A stretch of 64,000 bases of DNA from Symbiodinium natans (GCA_905221605.1 CAJNDS010000108.1:162698-226697), one strand, 5' to 3'. Shown: positions 34,634 to 46,954, counted from the stretch's first letter. Translations and numbers: made by a program. The notes: generated by a model from the letters alone, not told the origin.

Positions 34634-34745
34634 GCAGAAGCACGGAGAGTTTTCCTGCCGAGCCACTTGCGACACCACGGGTAGCCTTTGGGTTGATGAT
34701 GGTGCTGTGGAGGCCCCCCGAGGAGAAGCCCTTTTGGGGGGTTAA
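34634..34745 (+). CDS. Candidate exon, unidentified
   Basis: The frame reads VQKHGEFSCRATCDTTGSLW then VDDGAVEAPRGEALLGG and stops. Cys spacing and length are too little for an assignment. Confidence 0.25.
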
Positions 34746-35580
34746 GCCATCTTCAAACCCAGAGATTAACCTTTTTGCCCCTGGAACGTAGCGGGCGCGT
34801 GCTCTACTGCGATCACTACAACATGCTGCAACAGAAAGGAGCTATTTGGCACCATGCAGCTTGGTAGACGTTGACATTGACATCATCTGACACTCGCAAC
34901 GCAACTTTAACAAATTTTCGAACTACGAAGCGCGGCAGAACTTATCCTACCTTATTCCATCAAGGCTCTCACGATTGTGTCAGCTTTTGCCAGCATGAGC
35001 TGTCCGGCTGGTTTTGCATCTACAGTCATCTGCACATGGAAGGGTAGACCAGCGCAGCACAAAGCAGCAGCGTGTAGCAGCGTAGCTACGATAGGGTGCT
35101 GTGAGTAAGGCACAGCTGCAGTGTAGGGGCACGCCAGGTGTCCCACGGCAAGATGATCGAGGGCGGCACTGTGAAGGCATGAGAGTAGAGATGGCAGCAG
35201 AATGGCATGGAGACAGGCACGTCCTGCACAGGTCGTATGTCCGAAGGGCTCCGCAGGCCAAGGAGTCTACCTCTCCTGTGATGGCCCATGCGCTCAGTTT
35301 TGCTCTGGGCTGTTTGCACTTCTCTCGCTCACTGTTCCTCTTCAGTGAATGGAGAATGAAGAATGGCACCGGCTAAACTGCAAGATATCGAAAGCGAAGG
35401 TGGCTACATCAACGTCACAGAGAGCACCTGCCAGCGCTCCTCCTTCTGTCCAGTGCCGACCCTAAGGCTTAAAAAGATGGGAAGGCCGCAGCGATAAGAG
35501 GAGATTTGAGGAATCCCCTAGGACCTGGGGTTGTTTGGGGAGGGTCGGGGTTCCCACTAAGGCGGGCGTGGTAACTTCAG

Positions 35581-35703
35581 GCAGTGCGGAGGAGCGCTGA
35601 GGGCAAGGGCACAGCGGGTATCAATGTTGCAGCCATGCTGCAGTGGGAGGTTTCCCACGACAACTTGGACGATAAGGAACTCCTCATTCTCGCCGGCAGC
35701 CGA
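35581..35703 (+). CDS. Candidate exon, unidentified
   Basis: A CTTCAG acceptor is followed by AVRRSAEGKGTAGINVAAM, LQWEVSHDNLDDKELLILAG. The frame is clean and the composition globular-like. No family recognised. Lies 0.8 kb upstream of another well-formed exon on the same strand. Confidence 0.42.
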
Positions 35704-36505
35704 GATATTCATCCTTTCCCCCCCCCCCCTTGTGGTCAGCGGTGGGTGATTTTTTTGCGCTCTGCCTATGAGTCAGAGGGGAAGATTCGCTTGCCCGGCG
35801 AGCCTGGAATTCAGACTTGTTCGCCTTCGCTGGTGAGATGCATTTGAGGACGAATTTTCTGCAAAATTGGGGTTTGGGGTCTGGGCGAAGACAAGGGGCC
35901 GCAAAGGGCATCCGAACACAGCGCTATGAGGGCACGGCAATCTCGTCATTTGGGCTGGTCGAAGGGCGGCAGTTCCTGTAATGTAAGACTGCCCGACAGT
36001 GACTATTCAAAAGGCACCACACTTCGTCCCATCTTCTTCATTCCCGATTCCCCGACATTTCCCGGCCAGCCTCCAAATCATAAAAACATAAAAAGGCCTG
36101 CCCAGATGGCTTCTCCGGGCCAGAGCCAAAGCAGGGCAGAGACAGGCAATGCTCATCAGAGACAGCACGTTGAGCTCTGAGGTCTCTGAACATCGTGTGC
36201 CGGAAAGGTGAGGTGGAAGTAGACCGAGGAAGCTGCAGAAGAGGACGCCCTGAGCTTGGGGGGAGTTGAGGCTGTGGGTGTACTCTCAACAAATAAAATC
36301 AGAGTCCGGAGGATGCGCCGCTGGCCTGGTCGCACCAGCCCTGGCAAGAGCATAACAGAACCAAGCAGGGCCAAATCCACCTTCTTCATTCCGTTCCCCT
36401 TGGAGGCCCAGGAATCGTCTGAGGGCGGAGAGCCCCTCAACCTGGCGCTGCAGCCTCAGCTTGGGGTCTTGAGTCTTCAGCGGATCAGCATGGGATCATT
36501 GTCAG

Positions 36506-36568
36506 GCACGGCATGTTAGCAGACGGTGAGCTGGTCCACTTAGATTGTCCCGACGGCCTGGGAGCTCG
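36506..36568 (+). CDS. Well-formed candidate exon
   Basis: Bounded by TTGTCAG and GTGAGT, both near-ideal splice signals. The frame reads HGMLADGELVHLDCPDGLG. I cannot name the domain. It may be an exon of a gene upstream of the PARP gene or a 5' part of it. Confidence 0.5.
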
Positions 36569-37003
36569 GTGAGTGGAGCATCGAGGGGCATCACGGGGCA
36601 TGAGCCGAATGGCCGGTTCATGTGTGTTTGAGGCTACGCTGGTCGTCCGGCTTACCGATGCCAGGATGGTTCGCAGCCTCAGTGGAAGGGGTGAAGAAGG
36701 GTGGTAAAAACGCAACGCTTTGCGACGGTGTGCAGACCCTGTCGTCGGAATTGCCTTCTGTCCTGCTTGCATGGGTCCGGCTTAAGCGATGACATTCGTT
36801 AGAGAGGGCCAGAGCGACGAATTCCCCTGAGGCAACGTCAGCCGGGCCTGCGGAGACAGCGATGCAGAAAACGCAGAGGGCACCGAGAACGAGCACGAGG
36901 CCAAAGAAGAAGGCGAGTGCGCTTGCCGCTTGGTCTCGCCTACAGCCGGCACCGGCGACATGGCCACTACCGAGGCCTGCCGTGCACACTCTTATGCAAG
37001 TAC

Positions 37004-37060
37004 CCCTAAACCCTAAACCCTAAACCCTAAACCCTAAACCCTAAACCCTAAACCCTAAAT
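37004..37060. repeat. (CCCTAAA)n interstitial telomeric block
   Basis: Eight perfect CCCTAAA units. Forms an inverted pair with the block at 37234-37280. Confidence 0.97.
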
Positions 37061-37110
37061 GAATCCTTGCCTGCCTTGTGCGAGAGTGAGCGACTAAACA
37101 TTCATTTCAG

Positions 37111-37194
37111 GGTCTGCGCTCGGAGCTGCCAGTGGCGGCCATGGCCGCAGCCGTCACGGCTGCTGTGCTGCCTGGACCTCGGCGCCCTTAAGGG
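37111..37194 (+). CDS. Candidate Ala-rich exon between inverted telomeric repeats
   Basis: A strong acceptor (ACATTCATTTCAG) leads into GLRSELPVAAMAAAVTAAV then LPGPRRP and a TAA. The exon may instead end at an internal GT (GCC|GTCACG). The AMAAAV core is echoed by the exon at 38209. Third case of a coding-like island between CCCTAAA and TTTAGGG blocks. Confidence 0.42.
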
Positions 37195-37233
37195 CCTTGC
37201 GAAAGTCCCGTCGCCAAGACGTTGAATCATGAG

Positions 37234-37280
37234 TTTAGGGTTTAGGGTTTGGGGTTTGGGGTTTAGGGTTTAGGGTTTAG
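37234..37280. repeat. (TTTAGGG)n interstitial telomeric block
   Basis: About six TTTAGGG/TTTGGGG units, complementary to the block at 37004-37060. Confidence 0.95.
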
Positions 37281-37883
37281 AATGATACTTTCTTCAGTTC
37301 GTCAACTGCTCTCTTCATCTGCTCCGACAGGGCCAAGGACCACGAGTTTGTCCTTGTGGAACAACCTGTAAATAATCCTTCCAGGTGCTTTTGTTGCAGC
37401 TGGGAACCACAGATGCACGGGACTGTGACCTTGCAAGTGTGCGCCCACAGAATAGTGCAGAGATTGACATGGGACAAGCGATGCAAGCACAGGTCAACCA
37501 GATTACTAGGTGGGTACCTAACTAGTTCCGCCCTGGGGAAGCGACTTGGGATGCAGAGTCGTGTACCTGTTTTGAGCTCGAAACAGCAAAGATGGCAAGT
37601 CACCGTATTGCTGTGTACTGGTACACACTGCATCATACTGGCACCTCATGGTATCGTACGTCATCCTCGCTGCATGGTTCAGATACTTAACATGAAAGCG
37701 GCGACCACCAGATGCACGATCGGCAGGTGCACGATCAGAAGGCCAACTGCCAAACATCACCAAACACACCAAGTTGCCGAACATGTCGTCGCATGAAGAC
37801 ATGTGATTTTCTAGGAGTGGCACAATGAATTTGAATACCGAACTCGTCCCGCCCCCGGGGTCCATAATGCACAGCCACAAGCG

Positions 37884-38540
37884 ATGTCGGCCGAGGAGTC
37901 ATATTCTGGCAAATCTTTTGAAGACTTGCTCTGCAAGTTCCTGAACTTTGACGGAGCACAATTGGCATCAATTAACTTCATGGCAAGTCGCCACTGGTCA
38001 ACTTGCCTTGCTTGCTTTGCAGGGCATTGCGCCAAAGCCCTTCAAGGAATTTCTGGTGCGCATGTGCCATCCAGGCTACTGGTTTTTACCACGGGCCTAT
38101 TGCGACACCGCTTCCTGAAGCGAAGGCCAAGAGAACGAGTCTGTAACGAGAGTTCTGCACATGTTTGCCCAGATTGGGGTTATGTAGAGAAAAAGTCCAT
38201 TCCTGCAGGGCCATGGCTGCGGCGGTGGCCGCAGCCGTGGGGGACATGCGGGACATGCCCGCGCTGACCCCCGTGGCCCCTCCTGCCAGCACCTGAATAC
38301 GCTGCGAGAAGACGGATGGTTGAATTTGTCAACGAGAAGAGACGCTCCGACATTCCGGGGCACCGTGTGAATAAGGCGCCTTCCTGCGCCTTGGGCCTTC
38401 CGAAGGCCTTGGATTCTCTCCTCCGAGTTGATTTGTTTCTCGCTTTCTGCTTCGTTGATGTTCACTATGTTCACGCAAAGTTTGTTCCCTTGGTCGCTTC
38501 TGGGTCAGAAGCAGCCTTGGCTCTGGCAGACCTGGCACAG
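37884..38540 (+). CDS. Probable gene start: first exons upstream of the PARP catalytic domain
   Basis: ATG at 37884 opens MSAEESYSGKSFEDLLCKF then LNFDGAQLASINFM, exactly 33 codons, ending at GCAAGT, the ideal GC-type donor. A 40-base intron follows, then exon 38023 to about 38110 (GIAPKPFKEFLVRMC, HPGYWFLPRAYCD) in the same phase. Next come an Ala-rich exon from 38209 (AMAAAVAAAVGDMRDM) and an exon ending at 38540 with GTAGGC, reading FVPLVASGSEAALALADLAQ, which resembles an armadillo/HEAT helix pair. All are on + directly upstream of the PARP exons, so they may be its N-terminal part. That link is inference. The 40-base intron is unusually short. Confidence 0.5.
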
Positions 38541-39223
38541 GTAGGCTCCTTCTCTGGCCGCTCTGCTCGGTCCACGGCCTCGGCACCAACGGCAGCCTCC
38601 AGCCATACCCGTGCCAGGACGGAGCAGAGGAGCGCGAACAGCAGAGATTTCCAGAGTTGCAAGCCAGGACGGACGAGTGCATCGACGTAGCCCAGCCCTG
38701 AGAGGTTCGAGGGCAATGTGGGGGCAGGGGCAAGCGCCGGACTGCGGCGCTCCACTCCCAACAGGTTGATGCTGGAAAGCTGATATGACCACGGTTACGC
38801 TAGCGCAGATCAAGGAATCACTGTGCGGAGCAGCAGCGGTTCTGGCAAAAACAACAGGAGCAGCGAGCCAGATGTGCTCGTTTACATGTAGCGTAGCACC
38901 CCTACGATCTCCGTTCCATTCAACCAACCATCAAGGTTCAGTAGTATGGGTTTGGGGTATTTAGATTGCACAACTCAGCTTTTGAAAACCCAGACACGGG
39001 CAGGAGTGGCGGGTGGTGGAAGGTGAGAGGTTGGCTCTTACCATGGGCGGCTGGAGGATCTCTTTGTCCTAATATTCTACAAGCAACCATGTTTCTCAGC
39101 ATCGCCCCCCAGAAAAAAGAGATCTTGATTAGCTGCCGTTTGACACGGCAACCTTCCCAGTTGAGGTATAACGCAGTGTGGATATTCATACCCGTATTCA
39201 AAATTGTCTTACTACATCCCCAG

Positions 39224-42200
39224 GTCATCGACCAGCTGACATTGCCCCCTTACTGGGCAACCAGGCACGACGCGAGAGCAGCAAATGGCAACTGTTGATG
39301 GAATAACGATCCAAGATTTCCAAGATTGCAAACCGCCATGGCTCTGGGGCCTTGCAATGCCCTTCTGTGCTGCAGGGATGGTATTCACATCTTCCCGGAC
39401 CCGAACCGAATCGCCGAGGCACGAAATGATTTCAGAACTCGGACTGCGGAGTACGTCATTGCACTAGGCACTAAAGGAAGGGCCCCGTCAGGTGCAACAG
39501 CTCATGAACGACACCTGGCGCAGCCGCTACACGCGGGCAGGGCCTCTCATGTCCAAGTCTTGCCACATGCTCTTTATGTGCATCCTTCCACAATATTCCA
39601 CATGTCAATTCACGTGGGAGGACCGCTGGTTGGTGGCGGGTGCTGAGCGCGTGCCGCTGGGCTGCCGTGTGGCGCCCCTCGGCAGCAGCAGTCGGGATGG
39701 GAGAAGAAAGTGTAGTTAGGCAGACCTTTCGGTCGGCGCAGTGCTTTCCTCCCTTCCAAGCCCCGGACTGCAGGAATGTGCTGCGCGTGGAGAATCACCG
39801 TGCCTTCACGCGCTATGCGAATTACAAGGCGCGCCAACAGTACGTCCTTACTCTTGGCATCACTTCCCCCAGCACGGGGCAGGAGAGCTGTTACTGTAGC
39901 TCCGATTGCTTGGAAGGATGGCCTCCGAATGAAGCGGCCGGGACCGTGCGCGCTCTTCCGCTCTCAAACCAGCGACAGGACAGGGAAGAGGAAAGGGGGA
40001 TCGGCAGGGGAGGGGAATCAGTTTGCCATAGATTGCCTGTTGCTGTTGCTCTCTCATCTCCGATAGGATCAACCTGCTGGATGATGACGTTAACGAGCGC
40101 CTGGCACCAAAGTCAATGTTGAAGCAATCTGAATGAGTCGAATGAGTCGAATGAGCCGCTATCACTCTCCGCCGGAGGCTACCTCTTCCACGGCACCAAT
40201 CCAGAGTCGGCCCAGTCCATCGCCAGGACAGCCAAGCTCTCTGTGGGGAGCGTTCTCGGACCGAGTCTTGTCAGGGGATCTTTTGCCATGGCCTCGAAGC
40301 GATCCATGCATGTTGCATCGTGCTGCAGCAGACGCATGTCGGGCTGTTGCAGGGATTTGTTCAAGATGGACCGTGCGGGCAGCTGTGCCGGGAGCATGTT
40401 TGGACGAGGCGCATGTTGTAGTGGCATGCTTGGCGCGTGTGGGAGACGCAACAGAGGATTGCAAGTCGGGAAAGTTCTTGAGCACTGTCCTCACAGGCAT
40501 CTACTTGGCGGAGAACGTACGATCCCAAGATTACGCCCTGCCCACCTTAGTCAACCGCTTTGTCATTTTTGGCAGTTCTCGTGTGGACACTGCCATAAAA
40601 AGGCCAGCAAGAGTGACGAGTACGCGAAGGAAGGCCAGAGATGCTCCCACAGAAGCTTCGCAAGAACTCCAATTGCCAAATTTGTCCAATATTTTTCATG
40701 ATCTCCAATGACCCGAAAGATGCCCGGAAGCAGTCGTTCACCATCTTCCTCTTTCTACCTTAGAATCTGAAGCCAAAACGCTCCTGGTGACTTTTGCAGA
40801 ATCCCCCTTCCAGCAGCAGTCGTTGTTCTCATGCAGGTGCCGGGGTGTACCTCGGCCTTTGTGCCATGCTTCTCTGCCGCTGTGCTATGGGTGAAGTTCT
40901 CACGGTGCACGGCCCCCAGAGAATGCACCCGATGAGGAGAAGGGCTAAGACTCTGCAGAGCCTATGGTCTACTAAAACAAATAGCTTCTTGAACTCCAGC
41001 GTCCGTAGCCTCGATCGCTAGCGACTTGAAACGCACAGCAAGAGTGTCATCCGAAGTCCGAAAGAGGTTAATGGACTGGCAAAACAGTGTTTAAGAGAGA
41101 ATGGGTTGTGTTCTCGCACGGAGACAGCAGCATCGTTTGTACGTGTTCTTTTCTTGGCTCGGGTTCGTGTAGGGGGGTTTAACGCCGACTTGCTTCGTTC
41201 CACGAAGGGACAAGCGTCCCAGCAAAAACGAGCTGCCCGACACTGGGCGTAGAGGCTCACAAGGGCAAACCGTCCCTGGATCAGACAATGATATATTACG
41301 TATGTGCTATGATGAAACAGCTGATGGACAAGCTGACAGCTGAAGCGCGCCGGAAGTTCAAGCTCTGCCTCCTGTCGGAGTGCAGCTCCATGGTGCTGAA
41401 AAAGTGGGAGCTTTGCTCCTTAGAAATCTTGATGCATTTTGCAATTTGTAAGACACCCGTTCGGTTGGAAACATGCTCGCAAGAATGTGCAACGTAACCC
41501 GAAAGGTAAATGGCATCCAACTTTGCTGATCTGAATTTGCACGCTCCGGCTGGGCAAAGAGAGGGGGGGGGGGGCTTGCCTCGGAGTGCAGGGCTGCGTG
41601 AAGCCGAGACCATTGCCCGATAATGTAGCAGCACATGCACAGGCCACGCGCTTGTTTCTGTCCCACTTCACGATACACCCCTATATTTATGACTGCTGAT
41701 GGCATCAACAGGGACCGTCCCTTGGAGAATTTATCACACGGCGCCAAGAGACCCAAAGGATTTGCAGTCGCTGTTCCAAAAGTAAATCTACAACTGGAAA
41801 GCAACAAGAAAGGTGGAATTTGTTTGCCCTGCCAAAAACAGCCCCGACCCTTATCTTGGACAGGGATGTTCCTCCCACAGCATCATCAGGAGGTCAGTAT
41901 ACATACATATATGTATATCTATTTGTGTATATATATATATATATACGCGCGTTGCATTCGTAAGGGGTGCTAATCTGCAGCGACGGGGGGCAGAGGGAGA
42001 AGCAAGGTCAGAAGCGGGCGACACGCAGGCAGGATGTTGTGCTATTTTGGTGTTGCTCAGGGATTCGCTTTGGCGTTGCTGCCCGGTGTTCTTAGGAGAC
42101 AGTGCGTGCCGGGGGCTACGATTCTGCAACTTGGCACCCATAGCTGTGGGAAGAGCTCTCTGAGGTCGCTGTCAGGGTTTGCTAGCCTGAACTCTGCATA

Positions 42201-42517
42201 AGATATGCGAAGCTGCCTCTTTCATCTATTCCTTAGTAGTATCACTTCGAATTGGAGAACCTTGAGCTCACGGCTCTTTCGGTTCTTTGGCGTTTTGTTT
42301 TGAGGTGTGCGGGGATAGGCTCGCTGCGGCCGGCACATTCCGGGAGATGGTTTTTTTCAATGAGGAGGCAGAGGGCTCAGCACTTTGGACATGTTTTTCT
42401 ACCTCTCCCTCTGTTTGTCACTCTCTCTCCACTCTCTCTTGCCTGTTTTGATCTCTTACCTTTGCTCAGGCGGTCTATGCGGAGTTCATCGTGATCTACA
42501 CGCGCGTCTTTGAGTGA
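39224..42517 (+). CDS. PARP-family ADP-ribosyltransferase catalytic domain, spliced, 3' complete
   Basis: PARPs transfer ADP-ribose from NAD+ to proteins. Exons in order: 39224-39264 (LTLPPYW); 39492-39536 (VQQLMNDTWRSRYTR, GC donor); 39621-39668 (DRW...ERVPLGCR); 39774-39840 (VLRVENHRAFTRYANYK); 40067-40098 (DDDVNE, GC donor); 40178-40226 (YLFHGTNPESAQSIA, GA donor); 40353-40408 (DLFKMDRAGSCAGSMFGR, GC donor); 40497-40516, only 20 bases (GIYLAEN, GT donor); 40603-40633 (ASKSDEYAKE, GC donor); 40837-40904 (YLGLCAMLLCRCAMGEVL); last exon 42470-42517 (VYAEFIVIYTRVFE and TGA). From 40067 to 40904 the codon phases join exactly to a canonical NERYLFHGT...GRGIYLAENASKSDEYA core. His (40189), Tyr (40502) and Glu (42482) form the H-Y-E triad expected of a polymer-forming enzyme. 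The exon with the usual SVLGD...REF segment is unresolved; 42085-42125 (FLGDSACRGLRF) is a weak candidate. Confidence 0.92.
41900..41946. repeat. TA/TG microsatellite
   Basis: ATACATATATGTATAT and TATATATATATATAC tract within the last long PARP intron. Confidence 0.85.
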
Positions 42518-43300
42518 AGAAAGGCTTGGCTCAGAGCACTCAACTCAAGTAAGGCAAGAGCTTGAAGCCTTGTGACATACCTGCCAGGGTCCGGCGCCTG
42601 ATAGGGAGGCTGCATGCCGAAGGGCATTCCTTGAAGGAATGTGATTCAAAATCTTCAATTCGAGGTGTGTACAGCATAGATGTGTATACCCCCCAATCAC
42701 TGCGCTGGCTCCCGATGCGGAGAGTCCAGACAAAAAGAGTGTCAATACAAGGGCTGGGCAGGGCAGCGGCTGCACAAAAGATGCGCCGAAGGTGGGGGCT
42801 CTTCAAAAAAAGCAGACCTTCGAGGATCGAAGCGCACGATGGTGAAAAGAATCCCCAAACCGTTCATTTCCCACCTTTCGGACCCTGCCCTTGGGGATTC
42901 GCACGCAGAGCCGTGACGTTTCACCCCACAGTGCGAGCCAGGATGTGACATGCCACCTGCAAAACCGATTGCAAACCAGTGCCCGCATGGACCAGCACTG
43001 GTCAGCCACGCTCAGATTCCCAGCTGGCAATAATGCAGCAAACAGCATTGACAGATATACATCTATATATTATATATATATATACATGTATATATACATA
43101 TATGTGTGTATACATGATGGTACATCTCTGCCCTGGGCTCGAGGAGTCCAAACCAAAGAGGGCTCTTGTTTTGGGGGGCAACAGTGCTGCCGACGGCCCT
43201 TTGGGACCTTTGTGGCAGAGCTTTGCCTTTGACCCGGCGCCATGAACCTGCAGGGACCCCAGTGCAGTGCGAATGAAGCAACTCTGTGAAAGGTTCTTGT
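42518..43300. other. Downstream of the PARP stop; TA microsatellite
   Basis: 3' flank of the PARP gene. No AATAAA signal was noticed, as expected for dinoflagellates. A TA/TG microsatellite occupies 43060-43112. No coding motif recognised. Confidence 0.4.
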
Positions 43301-43395
43301 GGGATGCAAGGCTGTCTACAGTCCTTGCAGCGCTTTCCGCGTCTTTCGCCACCTGGTCAGAACCTCCCAAAGGGAGGGACAGCAAGGAACGCCAG

Positions 43396-43466
43396 GGGAA
43401 GCGTGTGAGAACCAAAGCGGCCAGAGGTACGCCGTGGACCAGAGCCGGCTTGAGGAACTGCGGAGG
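43396..43466 (+). CDS. Candidate exon, unidentified
   Basis: The frame reads ENQSGQRYAVDQSRLEELRR, a helical charged stretch, then GCAAGTTC, which would be a GC donor. Same strand as its neighbours. No family recognised. Confidence 0.35.
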
Positions 43467-43619
43467 CAAGTTCCTGTGCTTCGTTGCTGCTTGCAGTACT
43501 TCTATTTTGCAATGTCCAAAAAAACCAAGAGGCTGCCACCGGAGGACACCCCGGATGCCTGCGCCGGCCCCAGGAAAGCACCACCACATCCCTCATCGCC
43601 AGCGCGTTCTCTTGTGAAG

Positions 43620-43735
43620 GCCGGGAGTACAGGATCTTGGTGGAGCAGCAGGCAAGAGCCTTGATCCACTTGGGCGTGGAGGGCGTGGACTCGGGTTTTT
43701 CGGTTTTTGATTTCGACGGGGCTTGGGTTTTCTCG
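43620..43735 (+). CDS. Candidate exon, unidentified
   Basis: After TTCTCTTGTGAAG the frame reads GREYRILVEQQARALIHLG then VEGVDSGFSVFDFDG. It has alternating hydrophobic residues and an acidic end, so it could be globular. A later small frame (43950-44019, VVMQAASAEPKSSKMRF then TGA) could be a terminal exon. No family assigned. Confidence 0.38.
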
Positions 43736-44084
43736 TAGACCGACAATGTGTCCTGCCTTACATGGCGGGAAGAAAGCCCATCATAGAATTCGAGAATTTG
43801 CATCAAGGCCCCACAAAACAGTCAGCTCAGAGGTGGCGCGTATCTTGGAGCTCGAGGGGCTCGAACAGGGTGCTGGAGGCGGAGAAGACAAGGTCCTTCT
43901 CTCTCTTGGCTTACCTTCGCTTCGTTCCGCTTTTGAGGCGGCTCGGACTTGCTCGGGAAGTCCTGGGTGGTGATGCAGGCAGCTAGCGCAGAGCCGAAGA
44001 GCAGCAAGATGCGTTTCTGAACGAAGCCTTGTCTATGCCTTCCCTCTGCTCTAATCAGTCCGAATGTCCCTCCTTGAAAGCTCC

Positions 44085-44165
44085 GCTTCTGCTCTACGGC
44101 CTGATGTTCAGGACCTGGTCAGCCATGCTGCGGGGGAAGCAGCCGGAGCGCTCGGCACTTGGACG
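44085..44165 (+). CDS. Candidate exon, unidentified
   Basis: The frame reads ALRPDVQDLVSHAAGEAAG then ALGTW, an Ala-rich helix. Splice borders are not resolved. Confidence 0.28.
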
Positions 44166-44169
44166 GCTG

Positions 44170-46700
44170 GGATCGAATTCTCCCTCCACGCATGTCGCGC
44201 GCTCTCATTCGCTGCTCTTTTTGTATCCTTCTCTCTTTCCTCTACCCTAACCTTATATCTATAAATCCTGGTAATGTGTCTGAAGAGTTTTTTCTGTGGA
44301 ATGTCTGTGTCCAACGTGACATTCCTGAAGAGCGGAATACCTGTGGAGAATCCATGGCCCTTCGTTTTGTTGGTTTGGAATCTGTGGAAAATCCGTGTTC
44401 CCAAATCGTATGATGAGATTTCGAGGTCCCGCCATCCCCCGGAGCCTGTCAGGTCACAAAAAAAAAAACGCAGAAAAAATGCAGGTTGCATTTTCCGAGA
44501 TTCACGCCTTTCTACAGATGTTTTGCAAGATAAGTATTTGTAGAAGCGCAGACATTGCCAAGTTTACTCATAACCCTAACCCCCCCGTCTCTCTCTCTCT
44601 CTCTCCCGTTCGTTCAAAGCCTTCGTCTCTTTTATTGTCTTGCTCTGAGGCTCTCAGGCCCCAGACTCGATGCCCTGCACGCCTGGGCAGCGCCGCTCCG
44701 GCGACCCGGCCATTACAGAAAGACAGAAGAGTGCCCTTCCTAGACCTTCTAGCGAATCTCAACACAACAAACAAAAGAGAGAGCACAGTACCACCAGGCA
44801 CCGTAGGCATAGTCATCATATTTCGGATGGCGCGCTTTCAAAATCAGTTGCCCGGACGCGCCACCGCCCATGCACAGTGCACCAATCAGCACCATGGGAA
44901 AGGCCCAGCATCACCATTTTTGCGACATGCAGCCGGAGTCACAGGCTGCGTAAGTAAAGCTGACGTCTTGAAGGAATTCAAACAAATTCGCACTTCTCGT
45001 CATTTTGTCATCTCAGATATGTGGACACCTGGCTGTCTTTCCAAGTACTCTTCGCGCATACTGCTTCTGAGATCTTTGAGCATACCCTTTATGATGTCAC
45101 TGTAAAGCTATACAAAGCGTTCCAGAGAGTAGTGTCCTATCAAGTTGTGTCTGAAGCTTGGTGCCGCGAAGTGGCGACTCTCGCCCTGCAGTCATAGGCA
45201 CTGTGGTGTGGGGGCGGGCTGGGCAGAAAGGGCAGCAGTCGAGTCCCTTGTGAACAAATAGAAGGAGGAGACAAGGCAGCAAGAACCCCACGGGAGAAGA
45301 GACGCATTGTGCTGTCCGCGAGACACCTCCACATGAGGACCGCGGCAGCTGACGTCCATAGCGAGGCCTCTCGGAGGTGGGCAGAGGATGGGGATGGGAC
45401 GGCTAATGATGCTTGAAATGCCTCTTATTGCCATCTTGGGCTCTACGGTCCATGGGGTAGATGTGAGATGGGCTCGGGGTTTTGGGAACCATTTCAGGGC
45501 ACCTTTGGCCACCTTTCAGGTCTGTGGGGTACCTGGAGCTCGTGGTCAATCAACATGCTATTGTACAGGATTGGTGCACTTTGTTGCTCTGGTCTCCTGC
45601 CAGGATGGGTAGCTTCTGGCCCGTCGTCACCCTGGGGCCTTTCTGAAGTATCGAAGCAGCGCAGCATTGGCTCTGAGTCTCTGAGGTGCTTGCAGCTGCA
45701 CGGCAGAAGGGCTCCGAGGTGAACCCTCACCGGCCTCGCTTGTAGTAGCTTCCTGCGGTTGGTCATGTGATGAGGTCTTTGCGCAGCTCCCTTCCGAGGT
45801 TGGGCGACGGGGGCCAGCGGGGGGACAAATCTGGGCGTGGTGTTTTGACATGAAGCAGGTCACACAGCCGATGCAGGGCGGCCTGCAGGCGGCACAGGAG
45901 ACGGCCAGAGGTCGACGCATGCATAGAGACCGTTTAACGGCTTAACGGGGTATGAAACCGCTTCAGAGTGTGTGATTCCATGAAATCACGAAAGCTAGCT
46001 CTTTAGGAGCTTGCGGGAGTTCTTGTTTACCAGTTTGTTCTTGGGTCAAACAGCACTCAGGGGCCTTAATCTCCGATATATCGGAGGTTTAAGCTGCCAT
46101 GGGGGGGGGGGGGCCCCCTGTGACCACACAAGAAATCCTTGGAGGCTGGCGAGGGGGAGCCCCATGTTCCCGATAAGGTTGGGGGGGGGGGTCCCCCCCG
46201 CCCCCCCCCTTAGGTCAGCATTGTTACAAAATATTTCAGGGCTTGTCTACATGACTGAGCAGCGCGGTCTTCACACCTGCGCCCTAGCTTTCGTTCGCCC
46301 TGCTCTCAAGTATCCATGAGCTCGTGTACAGGAGCTTTGGCGTCAGTTCCATGGCGGCGTCGAGGGCCGGCTCCAGGCCCCCGAACCCCCCCCACCATCT
46401 CGAGCTGAGTTCGAGCTGCCTCAAGACAAAACATGTAGAAGTTCAGAGGGGGCCATGGACCGATTCCTCGACCGGCCCGTGCCCCCAGCCAACCACATTG
46501 CATCAGATCGCTTGTCTCAACAACAGCACGGGCATCGGTGCTCCGAGGCATCCCCAACACCGGCCCAGTGGGACCCTCAATGAAGTCACGACATGCGCGC
46601 GATACTGTGAAGCTCTGCAAGAAGATCCAAAGGTAGCAGTGCGGGGATACGTGATGGACCAAGGCTTGGCTGGCGTCCACCCGGTGCCTTGAATGTGCGA
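44170..46700. other. No firmly recognisable gene
   Basis: Contains a CT tract (44586-44606), G runs at 46101-46113 and 46181-46190, and a mostly C run at 46194-46210. The + frame near 46570-46690 (EVTTCARYCEALQEDPKVAV) is coding-like but unplaced. Nothing else is recognised. Confidence 0.3.
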
Positions 46701-46726
46701 ATTTGGGCTTTGTGAAGAGATTCTAA

Positions 46727-46836
46727 GAGCATGAAACCATATGAATACATGTGAAGACACATGAAACGATAAACGCAAAACATTCATGAAACCCATGAAA
46801 ATGAAGCCCATGAAACCATAAACGTAAAACATTCAT
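46727..46836. repeat. Short imperfect minisatellite (CATGAAACNATAAACG)
   Basis: Three to four diverged copies of CATGAAAC.ATAAACG.AAAACATTCATGAA, including an ACATTCATGA motif repeated at 46780 and 46827. Confidence 0.7.
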
Positions 46837-46954
46837 GACTCACAGGGTCTCCTTGCTCTTGCCTTGGCGCTGCTGCTTCTGGAGGGCACGCGGCACCTCG
46901 GCTTGCAAATGTGCGGGGATTCTCTGGCTTATGCTATTGTCTTAGTGTACTCTC

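Noticed and set aside
42061-42165. Missing PARP exon (SVLGD...REF segment)
   Set aside because: FLGDSACRGLRF is suggestive but the acceptor phase does not fit and a second frame is equally open, so it is not counted as an exon.
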